The notes: generated by a model not told the origin, from the sequence alone. 64,000 bases of DNA from Athripsodes cinereus (GCA_947579605.1 OX388312.1:1-64000), one strand, 5' to 3'; positions 21,340 through 31,490 are shown, counted from the first letter of the stretch. Numbers and translations are program-made.

Positions 21340-24183
21340 TCAACAATTTGGGGGGCTAAAAATATCTTTTACCAGACTCCTGAAACTATTGAGGTTCATA
21401 TTGAACAGGTCTATGTCCGACAAGTGCCGGTTTCCTAAGCCGTGTAATCGAGGAACAACTGTGTGTGTGACGTAGTTTGTTGTGTAGTTGTCGCAATAAA
21501 ATAGTTCACGGCTCCTAGTATATCTGCTAGGTACACGATAGTTGATGAGTTGCACTAATTCAGGGTTGTCAAAATAATTATTAACAATTTTAAATAAAAA
21601 TATGAGATCATTTACGATTCTTCTCTTTTCCAAACTTTCCAATTTCAATCTCGATTGCAAATATTCATAATTTAGTTCTTCTAATGGTATATGTAATTTA
21701 AAGTTAATGTATCTTAAGAATCTATGCTGAACGCGCTCAATATTATTAATGTGGACATTATAACTTGGAGACCAGATTTGAGAATTATATTCAAGATGGC
21801 TTCTCACAAGTGACTGATACAAACGCAAGACTGCAAAGATATTTTCAAAGTCGGTGACAGTGCGCAGGACGAACCCCAAAGTTTTTAGAGCTTTATTTGT
21901 GATCTCAGAAATGTGAGAGGAGAATGATAACTTCTCATCAAAAATGACCCCAAGATCGCGTATTTCTCTTACAATTTCCAGTTTTGTGTTGTCTAGGTGG
22001 TAATTGTATTCTATTACGTTCTTGATTCTGGCAAATCGAATAAATTGGCATTTTTTGGCATTGAGCAAGAGTTGATTCTTTCTACACCAGTCGTTTAACT
22101 TATTGAGGTTATTCTGCAAAACGATGCAATCCTGATGATTTTCCACTCTTTTAAAGATTTTCAAGTCATCAGCAAAAAGCAGGTAGCCGACATCTGCCAA
22201 TTCATAGACGAGATCATTAATGAAAACAAGAAAGAGTAGTGGAGCTAGATGGCTACCCTGTGGAATTCCACTGGTAGCTTCAAAACTATTAGAGAAGACT
22301 TGATCCATTCTAACGCGCAATGTTCGGCCCAACAAATAACTTTCGAACCATCTCAGCAAGGCATTATTTATACCTAGCGTTGATAATTTAGTTAGGAGGA
22401 TTTTGTGAGATACTTTATCGAAGGCCTTGCTGAAGTCCGTGTAAACACTGTCCACCTGACAACCTCTAGCAAGACCCTCCACAATATAGTTTTCATAGAT
22501 TGTTAGATTCGTAAGAGTAGACCTACCCGGTAGGAATCCGTGCTGCTGATGTTCGATTACCGGACGTATGCTAGGCAAGATCTGTTCTAACACGAGAGAT
22601 TCGAACATCTTAGGGATAGTAGATTGAATACAGATCGGCCTATAGTTAGATATATCAGCCTTGCAACCCTTTTTGAATATCGGCGTTATGTTACCTATTT
22701 TCCAAGAAGAGGGGAAGTGTCCACCCTCAAGAGATTTGTTAAATATTATTGTTAGAGGGATAACAAGGGCATTTGTACATTTTTTTAGAAATATAGGTGG
22801 TATGTTGTCAGGACCTGAAGATTTCCTCGGATCAAGGTGAAGTAACATAAAATTAACTCTGTCGGAATCAATAAGACACTTAGACAGATTCACTGATCTA
22901 TTACTAGTAGTAAAACACTCATTTGTATTACTGGTATTACTTTCGAACACATTACCAAAAAATTCGGCAAACTTGTTAACAATATTTTCTTTTCCACCTA
23001 CACTCTCTCGCTCCAAGAACATTTGTGCTGGGTAGCTGCTATCACACTTGCTTAGAGAGTTTTTAAATTTCCATAACGATTTAATATCACTAGTCGTATC
23101 TTCAGCTTCCCTAATATATCTTGAATAGCAAGTCGCCTTGATTTTGTTGCACTTAGCTCTCAGGTCAGAAAAAATCTTGTAGAATCTCATATCATTTGTT
23201 TCCCTATAGTTTCTGTGGGCAAGTTTCTTCTCCAATATAAGCAATTTTAATTCTGAAGTAAACCATCTGGGGTACGTGTTTTTCTTGAATTCTTCATAAG
23301 GTATAAATCTATTTATGGTATCATACAATAAACCATAGAACGCGGCTACGACGAATTCAATGTTTTCGTTCCCCAGGAAACTCCAGTCACTAGAAAATAA
23401 GAACTCTGTTGCCCCAACGTAGTCTCCCCTTTTAAAATTCAATGAAAAAGACGGTTCATTGCATAATTTTGTGACGCTCAGATCAATCTTTATGTGTAGT
23501 GGTGGATGGTGGGAGTCAATCGGTACCAATTCTTCATTGGCGTGCTCCACATAGGTAGCATTACTGTTTGCAAATACAAGATCGAGAAGGCGTCCTCTTG
23601 AATTGTGTATATAGTTACGTTGATTAAGTCCCAAAAAGTTGATAGTTTCGAGTACCTCTCTTGCTCCCTCGTGATTTCCTTCGTTAATAGGAGCCGAATC
23701 GGCATCTGAAGACCATACAATATTTGGCAGGTTGAAATCACCAAACAGCAATAATTTTACATTCGGATATTTACAATGCAACTCCTCTAACTCGTTACAG
23801 TAAGATTTGTATGTGTCTAACGTAGATGATGGTGGTATATACACATTACCGATTATCAGCCTCTCCTGACCAAGGTTAGCAATTACAAATATTTGTTCCA
23901 GATTATTGTATTTTGTCTTGATTGGTGTTGAAGGAATATTATCTTTTATAGCTATCAAAACTCCTCCTCCTCTCTCTTTCGCACTTGTACGTTTATTGCG
24001 ATCCTTCCTGTAGATGTTATATGAGTTAAAGCCCAACTCTGAATTCTCTATTGAGTCGTCCAACCAAGTCTCGGTAAGTATATATATGTTATAGTCCAGC
24101 ACTGGTGTATTCTGCCGTAGCAGTGATAGTTTAGTTCTTATTCCTCGAACATTTTGCGAATAGAAGGTAAGGCTATTTATTAG
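21340..24183 (-). CDS. LINE-A ORF2: APE endonuclease and reverse transcriptase
   Basis: About 947 codons from the frameshift point (24183) to the stop at 21340-21342. An N-terminal APE-type endonuclease starts at YSQNVRGIRTKL and continues with ILTETWL, KERGGGVLI, GDFNLP and DSHHPP. The reverse transcriptase follows with SGPDNIPP, YRPICI, DFSKAFDKVSH, GIPQGSHLAPLLF and the catalytic LLFADDLKIF. The C-terminal part (SLVRSHLEYNSQIWSP, NIERVQHRFLRYI) is typical of this CR1/Jockey group, with no RNase H. The first possible initiation codon in frame is a GTG at 24102, inside the endonuclease domain, which argues against independent initiation. Confidence 0.92.
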   Translation of the reverse strand, partial: LINSLTFYSQNVRGIRTKLSLLRQNTPVLDYNIYILTETWLDDSIENSELGFNSYNIYRKDRNKRTSAKERGGGVLIAIKDNIPSTPIKTKYNNLEQIFVIANLGQERLIIGNVYIPPSSTLDTYKSYCNELEELHCKYPNVKLLLFGDFNLPNIVWSSDADSAPINEGNHEGAREVLETINFLGLNQRNYIHNSRGRLLDLVFANSNATYVEHANEELVPIDSHHPPLHIKIDLSVTKLCNEPSFSLNFKRGDYVGATEFLFSSDWSFLGNENIEFVVAAFYGLLYDTINRFIPYEEFKKNTYPRWFTSELKLLILEKKLAHRNYRETNDMRFYKIFSDLRAKCNKIKATCYSRYIREAEDTTSDIKSLWKFKNSLSKCDSSYPAQMFLERESVGGKENIVNKFAEFFGNVFESNTSNTNECFTTSNRSVNLSKCLIDSDRVNFMLLHLDPRKSSGPDNIPPIFLKKCTNALVIPLTIIFNKSLEGGHFPSSWKIGNITPIFKKGCKADISNYRPICIQSTIPKMFESLVLEQILPSIRPVIEHQQHGFLPGRSTLTNLTIYENYIVEGLARGCQVDSVYTDFSKAFDKVSHKILLTKLSTLGINNALLRWFESYLLGRTLRVRMDQVFSNSFEATSGIPQGSHLAPLLFLVFINDLVYELADVGYLLFADDLKIFKRVENHQDCIVLQNNLNKLNDWCRKNQLLLNAKKCQFIRFARIKNVIEYNYHLDNTKLEIVREIRDLGVIFDEKLSFSSHISEITNKALKTLGFVLRTVTDFENIFAVLRLYQSLVRSHLEYNSQIWSPSYNVHINNIERVQHRFLRYINFKLHIPLEELNYEYLQSRLKLESLEKRRIVNDLIFLFKIVNNYFDNPELVQLINYRVPSRYTRSRELFYCDNYTTNYVTHTVVPRLHGLGNRHLSDIDLFNMNLNSFRSLVKDIFSPPNC

Positions 24184-24875
24184 TTTTTTTTATTAATTGC
24201 AACAATCTTTGGTGTACCGCTAATATACTTAATAACAATATTACTCTCCCCATTGTTCCTTCTGGTTTCCAACTCGTCCCAAAGAACCTTTAGCTGGGAT
24301 CTTTGCATTTCGGTAAGATCCTGTTTCACTCTTATGTGCTTAGGTAACTTGAACTTATTCATAAATACTGACCTGGCATCCTCGCTATCATTAAATGTGA
24401 CTTTAAGAGGTCTCATTCCATCATTCTTTCTGACTCCCAATCTATGTACCTTCACAACTGGAATGCCATTTAAAGTGTCTATGCCGTGAATAAGCCCCGA
24501 CACGTGATCTAGGTCTTCGGTTATTTGTTCACTCGCTTGTGTATTAGAGTTTGGTTCAGGTACGTTGAACAATATGATATTCTTAGATCGCGTGTTCCTC
24601 TCGGCTATTTCTGCGAGAGTGTCACATATGTCAACAGCTTTATTTGATGAAGAATCTCTTTCGGATCGATTAATCCTCTCTTTTAGAAGCTTAATTTCAG
24701 TTTCTTGGCTTGCAATTTTCGCCGTCGCGATACTCATTGCCGCCATAAATTCAATAGTTATTGGATTGATTTTAGCAATATGGTCACGTGTAAATTTACT
24801 GTTTTCTGTTATCAATTGGGATAAAGCGCTGGCTGCTTTTTTCACCATAGAAATAATTTCTTGTGCATCCATCAT
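24180..24875 (-). CDS. LINE-A ORF1: coiled-coil RNA-binding protein
   Basis: 231 residues, starting at the MM at 24875. The first 75 residues look helical and coiled-coil (KIASQETEIKLLKERINRSE). Residues of about 95-170 resemble an RRM-like core (NIILFNVPEP..., VVKVHRLG). A C-terminal domain (DLTEMQRSQLKVLWDELETR.., SNIVIKYISGTPKIV) resembles that of other two-ORF LINEs with this ORF1 layout. The expected role is a nucleic-acid chaperone coating the LINE RNA. The stop TAA (24182-24180) directly follows the heptamer A AAA AAC. Confidence 0.85.
   Translation of the reverse strand: MMDAQEIISMVKKAASALSQLITENSKFTRDHIAKINPITIEFMAAMSIATAKIASQETEIKLLKERINRSERDSSSNKAVDICDTLAEIAERNTRSKNIILFNVPEPNSNTQASEQITEDLDHVSGLIHGIDTLNGIPVVKVHRLGVRKNDGMRPLKVTFNDSEDARSVFMNKFKLPKHIRVKQDLTEMQRSQLKVLWDELETRRNNGESNIVIKYISGTPKIVAINKKN
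24183..24189 (-). promoter_or_regulatory. Candidate -1 ribosomal frameshift site, LINE-A ORF1/ORF2 junction
   Basis: The minus strand reads A AAA AAC in the ORF1 phase (X XXY YYZ), followed at once by the ORF1 TAA. Slipping back one base continues CTA ATA AAT AGC CTT ACC, the exact frame of ORF2. The ORF2 frame is closed by a TAA a few codons upstream, and no ATG lies between that stop and the endonuclease motif YSQNVRG. Confidence 0.7.
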
Positions 24876-25359
24876 ATTATTGTTCTATGAATTTGAGAGA
24901 AAGATTAAATATATATTAATTGTATTACAGTATCAAAAGCACTGGTTGAGTGACAACCCTGTTTTTGTTTTATTTTCTCCGCTTTTATTGGTGGCGGCAG
25001 CGTGTGCGTGAACTGCTCGGATTGGACGATAGTTCCAATAGTGCTTGTATATAGTTGATCAAAAATCTTGAGTCAATTAATTTATTAACAGTTTTAATAT
25101 GCACTCACCGCACATAGCAGTTTCCTTTTAATAACAGATATTGAGATTTCTATGAGGTTTATAATGAGTGTAAATAGCTTCGTATTTGTTCACTTTTCAC
25201 TGAGTTATAACTATTTTTATCGCAAGTAGTTTGACAGCAAGTATATAGTTTCACAGGTGATTGTTGTTATGTTTGTTATTTATAAAAACATAGAAGATAT
25301 TTGAAGACAAATACAAAAAATTGGTTATTTGAAACTCTAGTCTAATAATTTGAACACGT

Positions 25360-25685
25360 CTGTAGAACAGGCTGTACAAGACTTAAATGTAGCAATTTTG
25401 GATGCATACGAGTCAAATTGTCCTGTTCGAGAGAAAAGAAGTTGTAGGGAAGTGCCTTGGTGGAACAACAAACTGTCAAATCTGAGAGCCTCAGTGCGAC
25501 GATTATATAATCGTGCAAGAGTGCTGTAGAACAGGCTGTACAAGACTTAAATGTAGCAATTTTGGATGCATACGAGTCAAATTGTCCTGTTCGAGAGAAA
25601 AGAAGTTGTAGGGAAGTGCCTTGGTGGAACAACAAACTGTCAAATCTGAGAGCCTCAGTGCGACGATTATATAATCGTGCAAGAG
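25360..25685 (+). repeat. Perfect tandem duplication, period 164 bp
   Basis: 25360-25521 and 25524-25685 appear identical over 162 bp, joined by TG. The unit starts with CTG-TA, i.e. the last bases of the 85-bp inverted repeat plus its TA, so it arose after that insertion. Because 164 is not a multiple of three, the duplication shifts the LOA frame and the first copy runs into a stop at its end. Confidence 0.93.
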
Positions 25686-28193
25686 GGAGTGGAGACTGGC
25701 AAGAGTACACTGAGGCACTCACTAACTACAACAAGAAAATAAGGAAAGCAAAGCGAAAAAGCTTTAGAGATTTTTGTAAAAGAATCACTGAAACTCCAAT
25801 AGCAGCCAGACTACACAAAGCACTGGCAAAAGGAGGGTTACAGGGACCAGTGTCTCTCAAAAAACCCGATGGAAACTACACCGAGAGTGAGGAGCAGAGA
25901 GCACTTCTGCTGTTAGAAACTCACTTCCCAGGCAGTCAAACCGTCGAAGTAGACTTGGAGCACACAATGTGTTACAAATCTAAGAAAGAAGATTGGGAAA
26001 TGACAAAAACAGTCTGCACCCCGGGGAGGCTGAAGTGGGCCATAAACTCATTTCAGCCATACAAATCACCGGGAGTGGATGGCATTCTCCCGGTTCTACT
26101 TCAGAAGGGACAGAAAGAAATCTTTCCACATCTTTTAAGAATTATAAGAAGCAGCCTAGCTCTGGGGTATATACCCAGATCATGGCGCAGAGCACGTGTG
26201 ACTTTCATACCAAAAAATGGGAAGAAGGACTCGACCCTTCCAAAGTCATACAGACCCATCAGTCTCACATCATTTCTGTTAAAGACGATGGAGAAAGTAG
26301 TAGACAACTACATAAGAAGCGAGCTACTGGATAAAACACCACTACATCCAAATCAGCATGCATACAGGGTAGGAAGATCCACGGACTCTGCCCTGTGTGA
26401 GCTGACCGAGTTAATCCAGAAAAGCATCGACAATAAAGAAATAGCTCTGTGTGCATTCTTGGACATAGAAGGAGCTTTCGACAATACCTCCCATGAGGCA
26501 GTTGAAGAAGCGCGAAAGAAAAGAGGAGTAGGCAGCACAATATCCAGATGGATAAAACATATGCTGGCCACAAGAACTGCGGAATCCAAAGTAGGAGAAA
26601 GCAATATTAAAGTTGCAACTACAAGAGGATGTCCGCAGGGAGGAGTTCTATCACCCCTCATCTGGAGTCTAGTTGTAGACGAAATACTTGGGAAACTCAC
26701 CGAGCACAGATACCATGTAAATGGATATGCAGATGACATAGTCATCACAATCAGAGGAAAGTTTGAAGATGTACTATGTGATTTAATGCAGAGTGCATTA
26801 GAACTTACAAGAAGATGGTGCTTATCTGTGGGGCTGAAATTGAATTCAGGAAAAACCACATTAGTACCATTCACAAACAAAAAGAAACTCCAAAACACCA
26901 AGGAAATCTTTCTAGATGGAGCTGTTGTAGAATGAAGTGATACAGCAAAATATCTAGGTGTAACACTAGACAAAAAGCTGCTGTGGAATAGACACGTCGA
27001 CAAAGTAGTCGAAAAAGCAACCTCTGCACTTATGATTTGCAGAAGGATAGCAGGTAAAAATTGGGGCTGCAACCCAAACATCCTCCTATGGATGTATACA
27101 GCGATGATAAAACCAATCATCACATATGGAGCCATTGCATGGTCAAGTAGAACCAAACTTGTTACCACGAGGAAATTACTCGAAAAGGTACAAAGGTTAG
27201 CATGCTTATGCATAACAGGAGCAATGAGAACATGTCCAACAGCAGCCATGGAGGTGATCCTCAATCTCTCACCGCTCCACATGGTAGTGGAGGAAACTGC
27301 AAAGAAGACATATCTCAGACTCAAGAAGACAGAATCAACGAGGGTAAATCGCATCAAAGGAGAAGAAATTCTAAATGACTGCGCATACCTCATTGATTTG
27401 CCAGCTGATCTAATGATCAAGAAGTTCAGTTTTGAGAAGAATTTTGCCATCAAACTGAGCACAAAGAAAGAATGGGACGAGGATATTATACACTCTCTCA
27501 AGAATGGAACCATCGTATGGTATACGGATGGATCTAAAACAGAAGAGGGTACTGGAGCAGGAGTCTACGGGCCGCGCACCGAATACTCTGAAGCAATGGG
27601 AAAATTCCCAAGTGTCTTCCAAGCAGAAGTATATGCTTTGGAAAGATGTATCCAGTTCAATCTCGACAGAGGATACAGTAAGCAACATATAGCTATACTA
27701 TCTGACAGTCAAGCAGCTATTAAAGCATTGGGTTCAAACATCATCAACTCCAAGATGGTTTGGACATGCCTCCTCAAACTTAACGAGCAGAAATTAAAAA
27801 GAAAGGGAGACAAGAAAGAAACGAACTATGAAAGAATCTCCCTAGGCTTAGGCAAGCCAAGGAACTGCTCGGAGGATATAACTCCAAAAGGGCCAAGACT
27901 TGCACTAACCTAAGTAAAACAAGTCTCAAGGCAATAACAGGCTTCCTAACGGGTCACTGTAGACTCAGGGAACACCTACGCAAACTGGGACTTGAAGAAG
28001 ATGGCACCTGTAGATTTTGCGAAGAAGAGGCCGAGACTCCTCGACATCTCTTAGCGGACTGCAATGCTGTGGGATTCGCAAGAATCAAAACCCTAGGTAG
28101 ACACTGGGTAGAAGTGGAATCTCTCCACACCTTGGACCCCCTCAAGATCCTAGACTTCATTAGATGTCTGGGACTTGAGGGTGTGCTTTGACG
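25365..28193 (+). pseudogene. LOA LINE ORF2, reverse transcriptase to C-terminus
   Basis: After the tandem duplication the frame is open from about 25524 to a TGA at 26933 (a Trp position before SDTAKYLGV), continues in frame to 27911, then shifts to end with LGLEGVL and TGA near 28190. Reverse transcriptase motifs: YKSPGVDGI, YRPISLTSF, FLDIEGAFDNT, TRGCPQGGVLSPLIW, GYADDIVITI. RNase H: WYTDGSKTEEG, FQAEVYAL, LSDSQAAI. The fourth acidic segment has been lost in a short deletion and frame break near 27800-27890. The terminal Cys/His motif CRFCEEEAETPRHLLADC is present. The product cannot be made intact. Confidence 0.9.
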
Positions 28194-28300
28194 GGCAACA
28201 CCGGGAAAGCTGAGTAGGGGGAGTACAATAGATCTTATAGGTCGCGGTGCATATTTCACCCCAATTAATAAAATAAAATAAATAAATAATGCACAAACCT

Positions 28301-28496
28301 TCACCGTTACTCTAATACATAGCTTTCCCTGGAGTAACATTGTATTCCGATACAATAAGTAGAGCAAGAAATGATCAGCATTCATCCTTATTTAGATTTA
28401 TGTCTTCCCATATATTGGATATACAATACTCTGAACTTGAAATCTCATCAAAAATAGCTCAAACAATTCAAATTCTATAAAACATTCAAAACGCTG
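28301..28496 (+). other. Remainder of the sequence split by the LOA LINE
   Basis: Continues the piggyBac-like copy A context after the second copy of the LOA target duplication. Weakly protein-like (PGVTLYSDTISRARND) but not open. I cannot confirm the transposon class from this part alone. Confidence 0.35.
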
Positions 28497-28662
28497 TTTT
28501 TTTTATTTGATTATTGTATGTAACACAGTCTGTTGTGTTGAAAACTGGATTTTCACTTACTCAGAAGTGTGGATGTCAATCAAATTAAGTTTTGAACTAC
28601 TATAGATGACTCGCACACATTGAATTGCTCAGAAAAATGGACATTAATATTTTTGCCCATAT
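28497..28662 (-). mobile_element. SINE body fragment (head missing)
   Basis: The reverse complement of 28576-28662 matches 31408-31490, where the same sequence follows a tRNA-like head. Here the match starts at TGGGCA, the end of that head, so this is a 5'-truncated copy in the opposite orientation. The 3' end is in a T/A-rich stretch near 28497. Confidence 0.6.
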
Positions 28663-28699
28663 ATAACAAGCATGATATAGAGGAATTGGGAATGTTACC

Positions 28700-29925
28700 C
28701 GGTGACATAGTCTTAGTTTTTTAACAAACTTTGTTTGAAATTAAACTAAATATATTTCGACTTACTATTTTAAGTGGTATATGAATGTGTTACTCGAAGT
28801 ATAATTGTTGGTAAATAAATGGTACGTACTTCAGAGAGTACATATCTATTAGATAATTTTATTAGGAAGATACATTGAATATTTTAACACGTGTCAGTGT
28901 ATGTTGAGATAGAAAATAGGAGACCCGTACAGGAGTGAAAGAGTAGGTATTTTTGTGATGAAAACAAGTAAGGATAGATGAACTATTAATTGCTTTTAGG
29001 TAAGAGGTTAAATTTTGTTTATATTGATATGTTATGTAGGTATTAATACTTCAAATAAAAATAATTTCAAAAGGGAATGATGGGGACACGTATGTATGAT
29101 GAGATAGAAAATAGGAGACCTGAAATTAGGAGTGAGAGAGTGGATAATTTTTGTGGTGAGGACAAAGGAATGAACTGATAAATATGATGTCACAACATCG
29201 ACTCGGGATAGTGTTTTCTTGCAAGGAGATGAGAGGGGAATAAAATTAGATTCAGTGTTGTATTTAATTTGATTTTTGGTATACTCCTCTCCAAGTAGAA
29301 AACAAAATATGTTTTTTTCTTCTTTTGTGATTATCTCTATTTTGAGATAATAAGAAATCATCCTAAATTAAAATCAATAAAATTCTAAAATTAAATTCAG
29401 TGTTTTCAGTGTCGAGAATTGCAGAATATATCATCTTTAACCGAAGTTAAGATTCTTTTCTTATTTTTATTTTATTTTATAGAGTTTGACTGTTATGAAT
29501 ATTTTATTTAATTTTTTTTTTTTATCTTATTAAATGTCTCTTTTAAAGTAAAGTTTTGATGATGTGTTGTGTGGTTGACTTTGTTTAATATTTTATTTTC
29601 TACATTGTTAAATTTATAGACTAGCATTGTTTGCAAATTTGACTTGTGGAGGATTACGCAATTTGGTGAACAGGGTCGAATTCAGAACATAAATTTGCTT
29701 TATTTTCCCAAATTAATAAAATCTGAATAACTAATATTATTTGTAAATTTAATTTATAGACATTACTTGATAATAAGAGCAGGGACGGACTCAGAAACAT
29801 TGAATAAATTTTTATGATATTTTGAATTCTAACACAAGCATGAATTTTAACTCATATTTATTTTATGTAAATATCTCTTATTATATCATAAATTAATATC
29901 CCACATTCCGAACCCACAAGCTGTC
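28700..29925. repeat. Right arm of the large inverted repeat
   Basis: Pairs with 12055-13325 in inverse order (see that entry). A 75-bp segment is repeated within this arm at about 28904-28985 and 29098-29172 (GAGATAGAAAATAGGAGAC). No coding capacity. With the Copia and LOA insertions subtracted, the sequence between the arms shrinks to about 2.4 kb, so the ancestral unit would be roughly 4.9 kb. Confidence 0.8.
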
Positions 29926-31335
29926 ACTTGGCCGACAGTTCCCAGTGTGAGAAAATTAAGTCAGAAAGTGCTGGTGCCTTCCCACTACAAAAAATTCTGG
30001 CCCCACAGATCATATTTATTATATTTATATTATTTGCATGCTATGTATTATATTTTTCTTAATTTATCATATTTGTATACTAATGAGGCTGACAATAGTG
30101 AATGGAAGGCTGTGTTCAGATCGGAATTGGCGTGGCAGGGGCTAATTTCCGTTAACAAACCAATTTTTATTGTTAAAATTAACAAAAATAGTCAGTGATT
30201 GAATTTTGTCAAACTTTGGTTCAGTAAAATATTTCATCTCGATGCGCCCCTTGCGCTGTAGACATATACTAGTTATGTATGAAACCATATGCCTTTTATA
30301 AATAAAACTGCATTCAAAACTAATCTGTAATATAATTACAGAAATAAACTTTCGATAACGTTGAATCATAAATTGATGAAATTTATGTCATTGACTATTT
30401 CTAACAAATAACATGGATTTCTGTTGTACATAAAAAAATTTGATATTTATTCTTGATTGTTATTGTGTGTTGTTTTCTTTGTATATTTTCAGCAATAAGG
30501 TAGGTCTTTTATACTTGCTAATGTTGAGTATAAAAGGAAATAATTTATTAATTACTAACCTTATGTACAACAGAAATTAAATTTTTGATTTTTATAAAAT
30601 TATACTTTATGTGTTCTGAATAGAAATTATTGTTTGTTTTCCACTGATAAAATTTTCTTTTATAAATCGTAAACACAACGTAGAAAAGGGTCCTTTACGT
30701 AAATTTTCTTTTCTCTAGATGTATCATGAGCCAATATCCTTGAAGAAACGAAAATTGTTGAATTTAGCGACCGACACTATTGACGGGTTTTAACGTTAAA
30801 TGTCTGAAATAATTTTAATTACGGTGATGTGTGAACTGATATGGGTAAACTAGCGAGTATATATTATTATGTACGTATGACATCTTTACACACAACGAAT
30901 ATAATTATTCATAGATCTTATAAGTAGGTAGGTGATATGAAAGTATTTTTGTATTATTAAATTTTAATCGGAATATTATAGAGACGTAATTGCGAAAAAG
31001 AAATTTATAAATTTGCGTAGATTGGATAAACTCGATTCTTTTTAGTTTAATTACTTCCAACTCACGGAGGATAAATATGTATTTATTCTCTCGTCGAAAT
31101 AAATAAATATATTTTATTTATTTCCTGTCAATGTGGTTCTCAACGAAGAGCTTTTTCTTCTCTCCTTTTAGGGGAGGAGACCACGACACCGGGTTTAAAG
31201 AGTACTCTTAACCAGCCTGTGTCGATTCGTAAGCATCGAGACTCTGTATCATGCTATCCTTAAGGAAGTTCACATTGATGTATCACCACGTACACACGGT
31301 ATATATAATATACCTAACTAGTATGTAACCTAATT
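29926..31335. other. Non-coding stretch with one small inverted-repeat element
   Basis: No gene seen. 30417-30577 has 17-bp inverted ends (ATTTCTGTTGTACATAA) 161 bp apart, a possible MITE without a clear target duplication. 31185-31270 is homologous, in inverse orientation, to 37770-37850 (GTGTCGATTC..., CTTAAGGAAGTTCACA). Confidence 0.5.
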
Positions 31336-31342
31336 CATTAGG

Positions 31343-31490
31343 TTGGACTAGTGGTTAACACACTCGCCTTGCAAGCGAGGGGTCGTGGGTTCGATCCTCA
31401 GTCTGGGCAAAAATATTAATGTCCATTTTTCTGAGCAATTCAATGTGTGCGAGTCATCTATAGTAGTTCAAAACTTAATTTGGCTGTTTT
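31343..31490 (+). mobile_element. tRNA-derived SINE (UGC anticodon-like head)
   Basis: 31343-31409 resembles a tRNA: an A-box-like segment (TAGTGGTTAACAC), a clean anticodon stem (CTCGC..GCGAG) with loop CTTGCAA (anticodon TGC), and a B box (GGTTCGATCCTC). The acceptor stem does not pair and the T stem has a mismatch, so it is not a functional tRNA. It is followed by the same body as 28576-28662, which makes a SINE the best reading. Confidence 0.65.

Larger units (their letters stand above)
20641..25277 (-). mobile_element. LINE-A: near-complete CR1/Jockey-type LINE
   Basis: Minus-strand LINE with 5' leader (about 24876 upward), ORF1 (24875-24180), ORF2 (frame from 24183 to 21340), a 3' UTR and a tail of AATAAA-like units (20641-20665). 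Both ORFs are free of stops, so this copy may be recent or functional. LINE-B and LINE-C are relatives. The 5' boundary is uncertain. ORF2 has no AUG at its start (see frameshift site). Confidence 0.88.
20359..25362. mobile_element. TA-flanked element with perfect 85-bp inverted ends, carrying LINE-A
   Basis: Positions 20359-20443 and 25278-25362 are perfect inverted repeats (starting CAGACGTGTTC) and TA lies on both sides (20357-20358, 25363-25364), as for Tc1-type transposons. No transposase is seen. The interior is LINE-A plus a small MITE. Removing the whole block with one TA restores the LOA reading frame. I infer a Tc1-like MITE that was later invaded by LINE-A. Confidence 0.88.
19666..28300 (+). 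mobile_element. LOA-type LINE with 14-bp target duplication
   Basis: The sequence TAATGCACAAACCT is present at 19666-19679 and again at 28287-28300. Between them lies a 5'-truncated LINE starting inside the endonuclease (at the EPW motif) and ending in an AATAAA-type tail (28265-28286). The endonuclease (GCDANAH, SLSDHK) and the RT region with its GHC..HL..CRFCEEE..ETPRHLL C-terminus match the LOA clade. It is interrupted by a 5-kb insertion (20359-25362) and a 164-bp-period tandem duplication. Confidence 0.88.

Noticed and set aside
26353..27513. 386-codon minus-strand open frame
   Set aside because: It is the antisense of the LOA reverse transcriptase; it has hydrophobic runs but no family resemblance.
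31343..31409. Functional tRNA-Ala gene
   Set aside because: The acceptor stem does not pair and the T stem has a mismatch, although anticodon arm and B box look good; the downstream body repeats elsewhere, as in a SINE.
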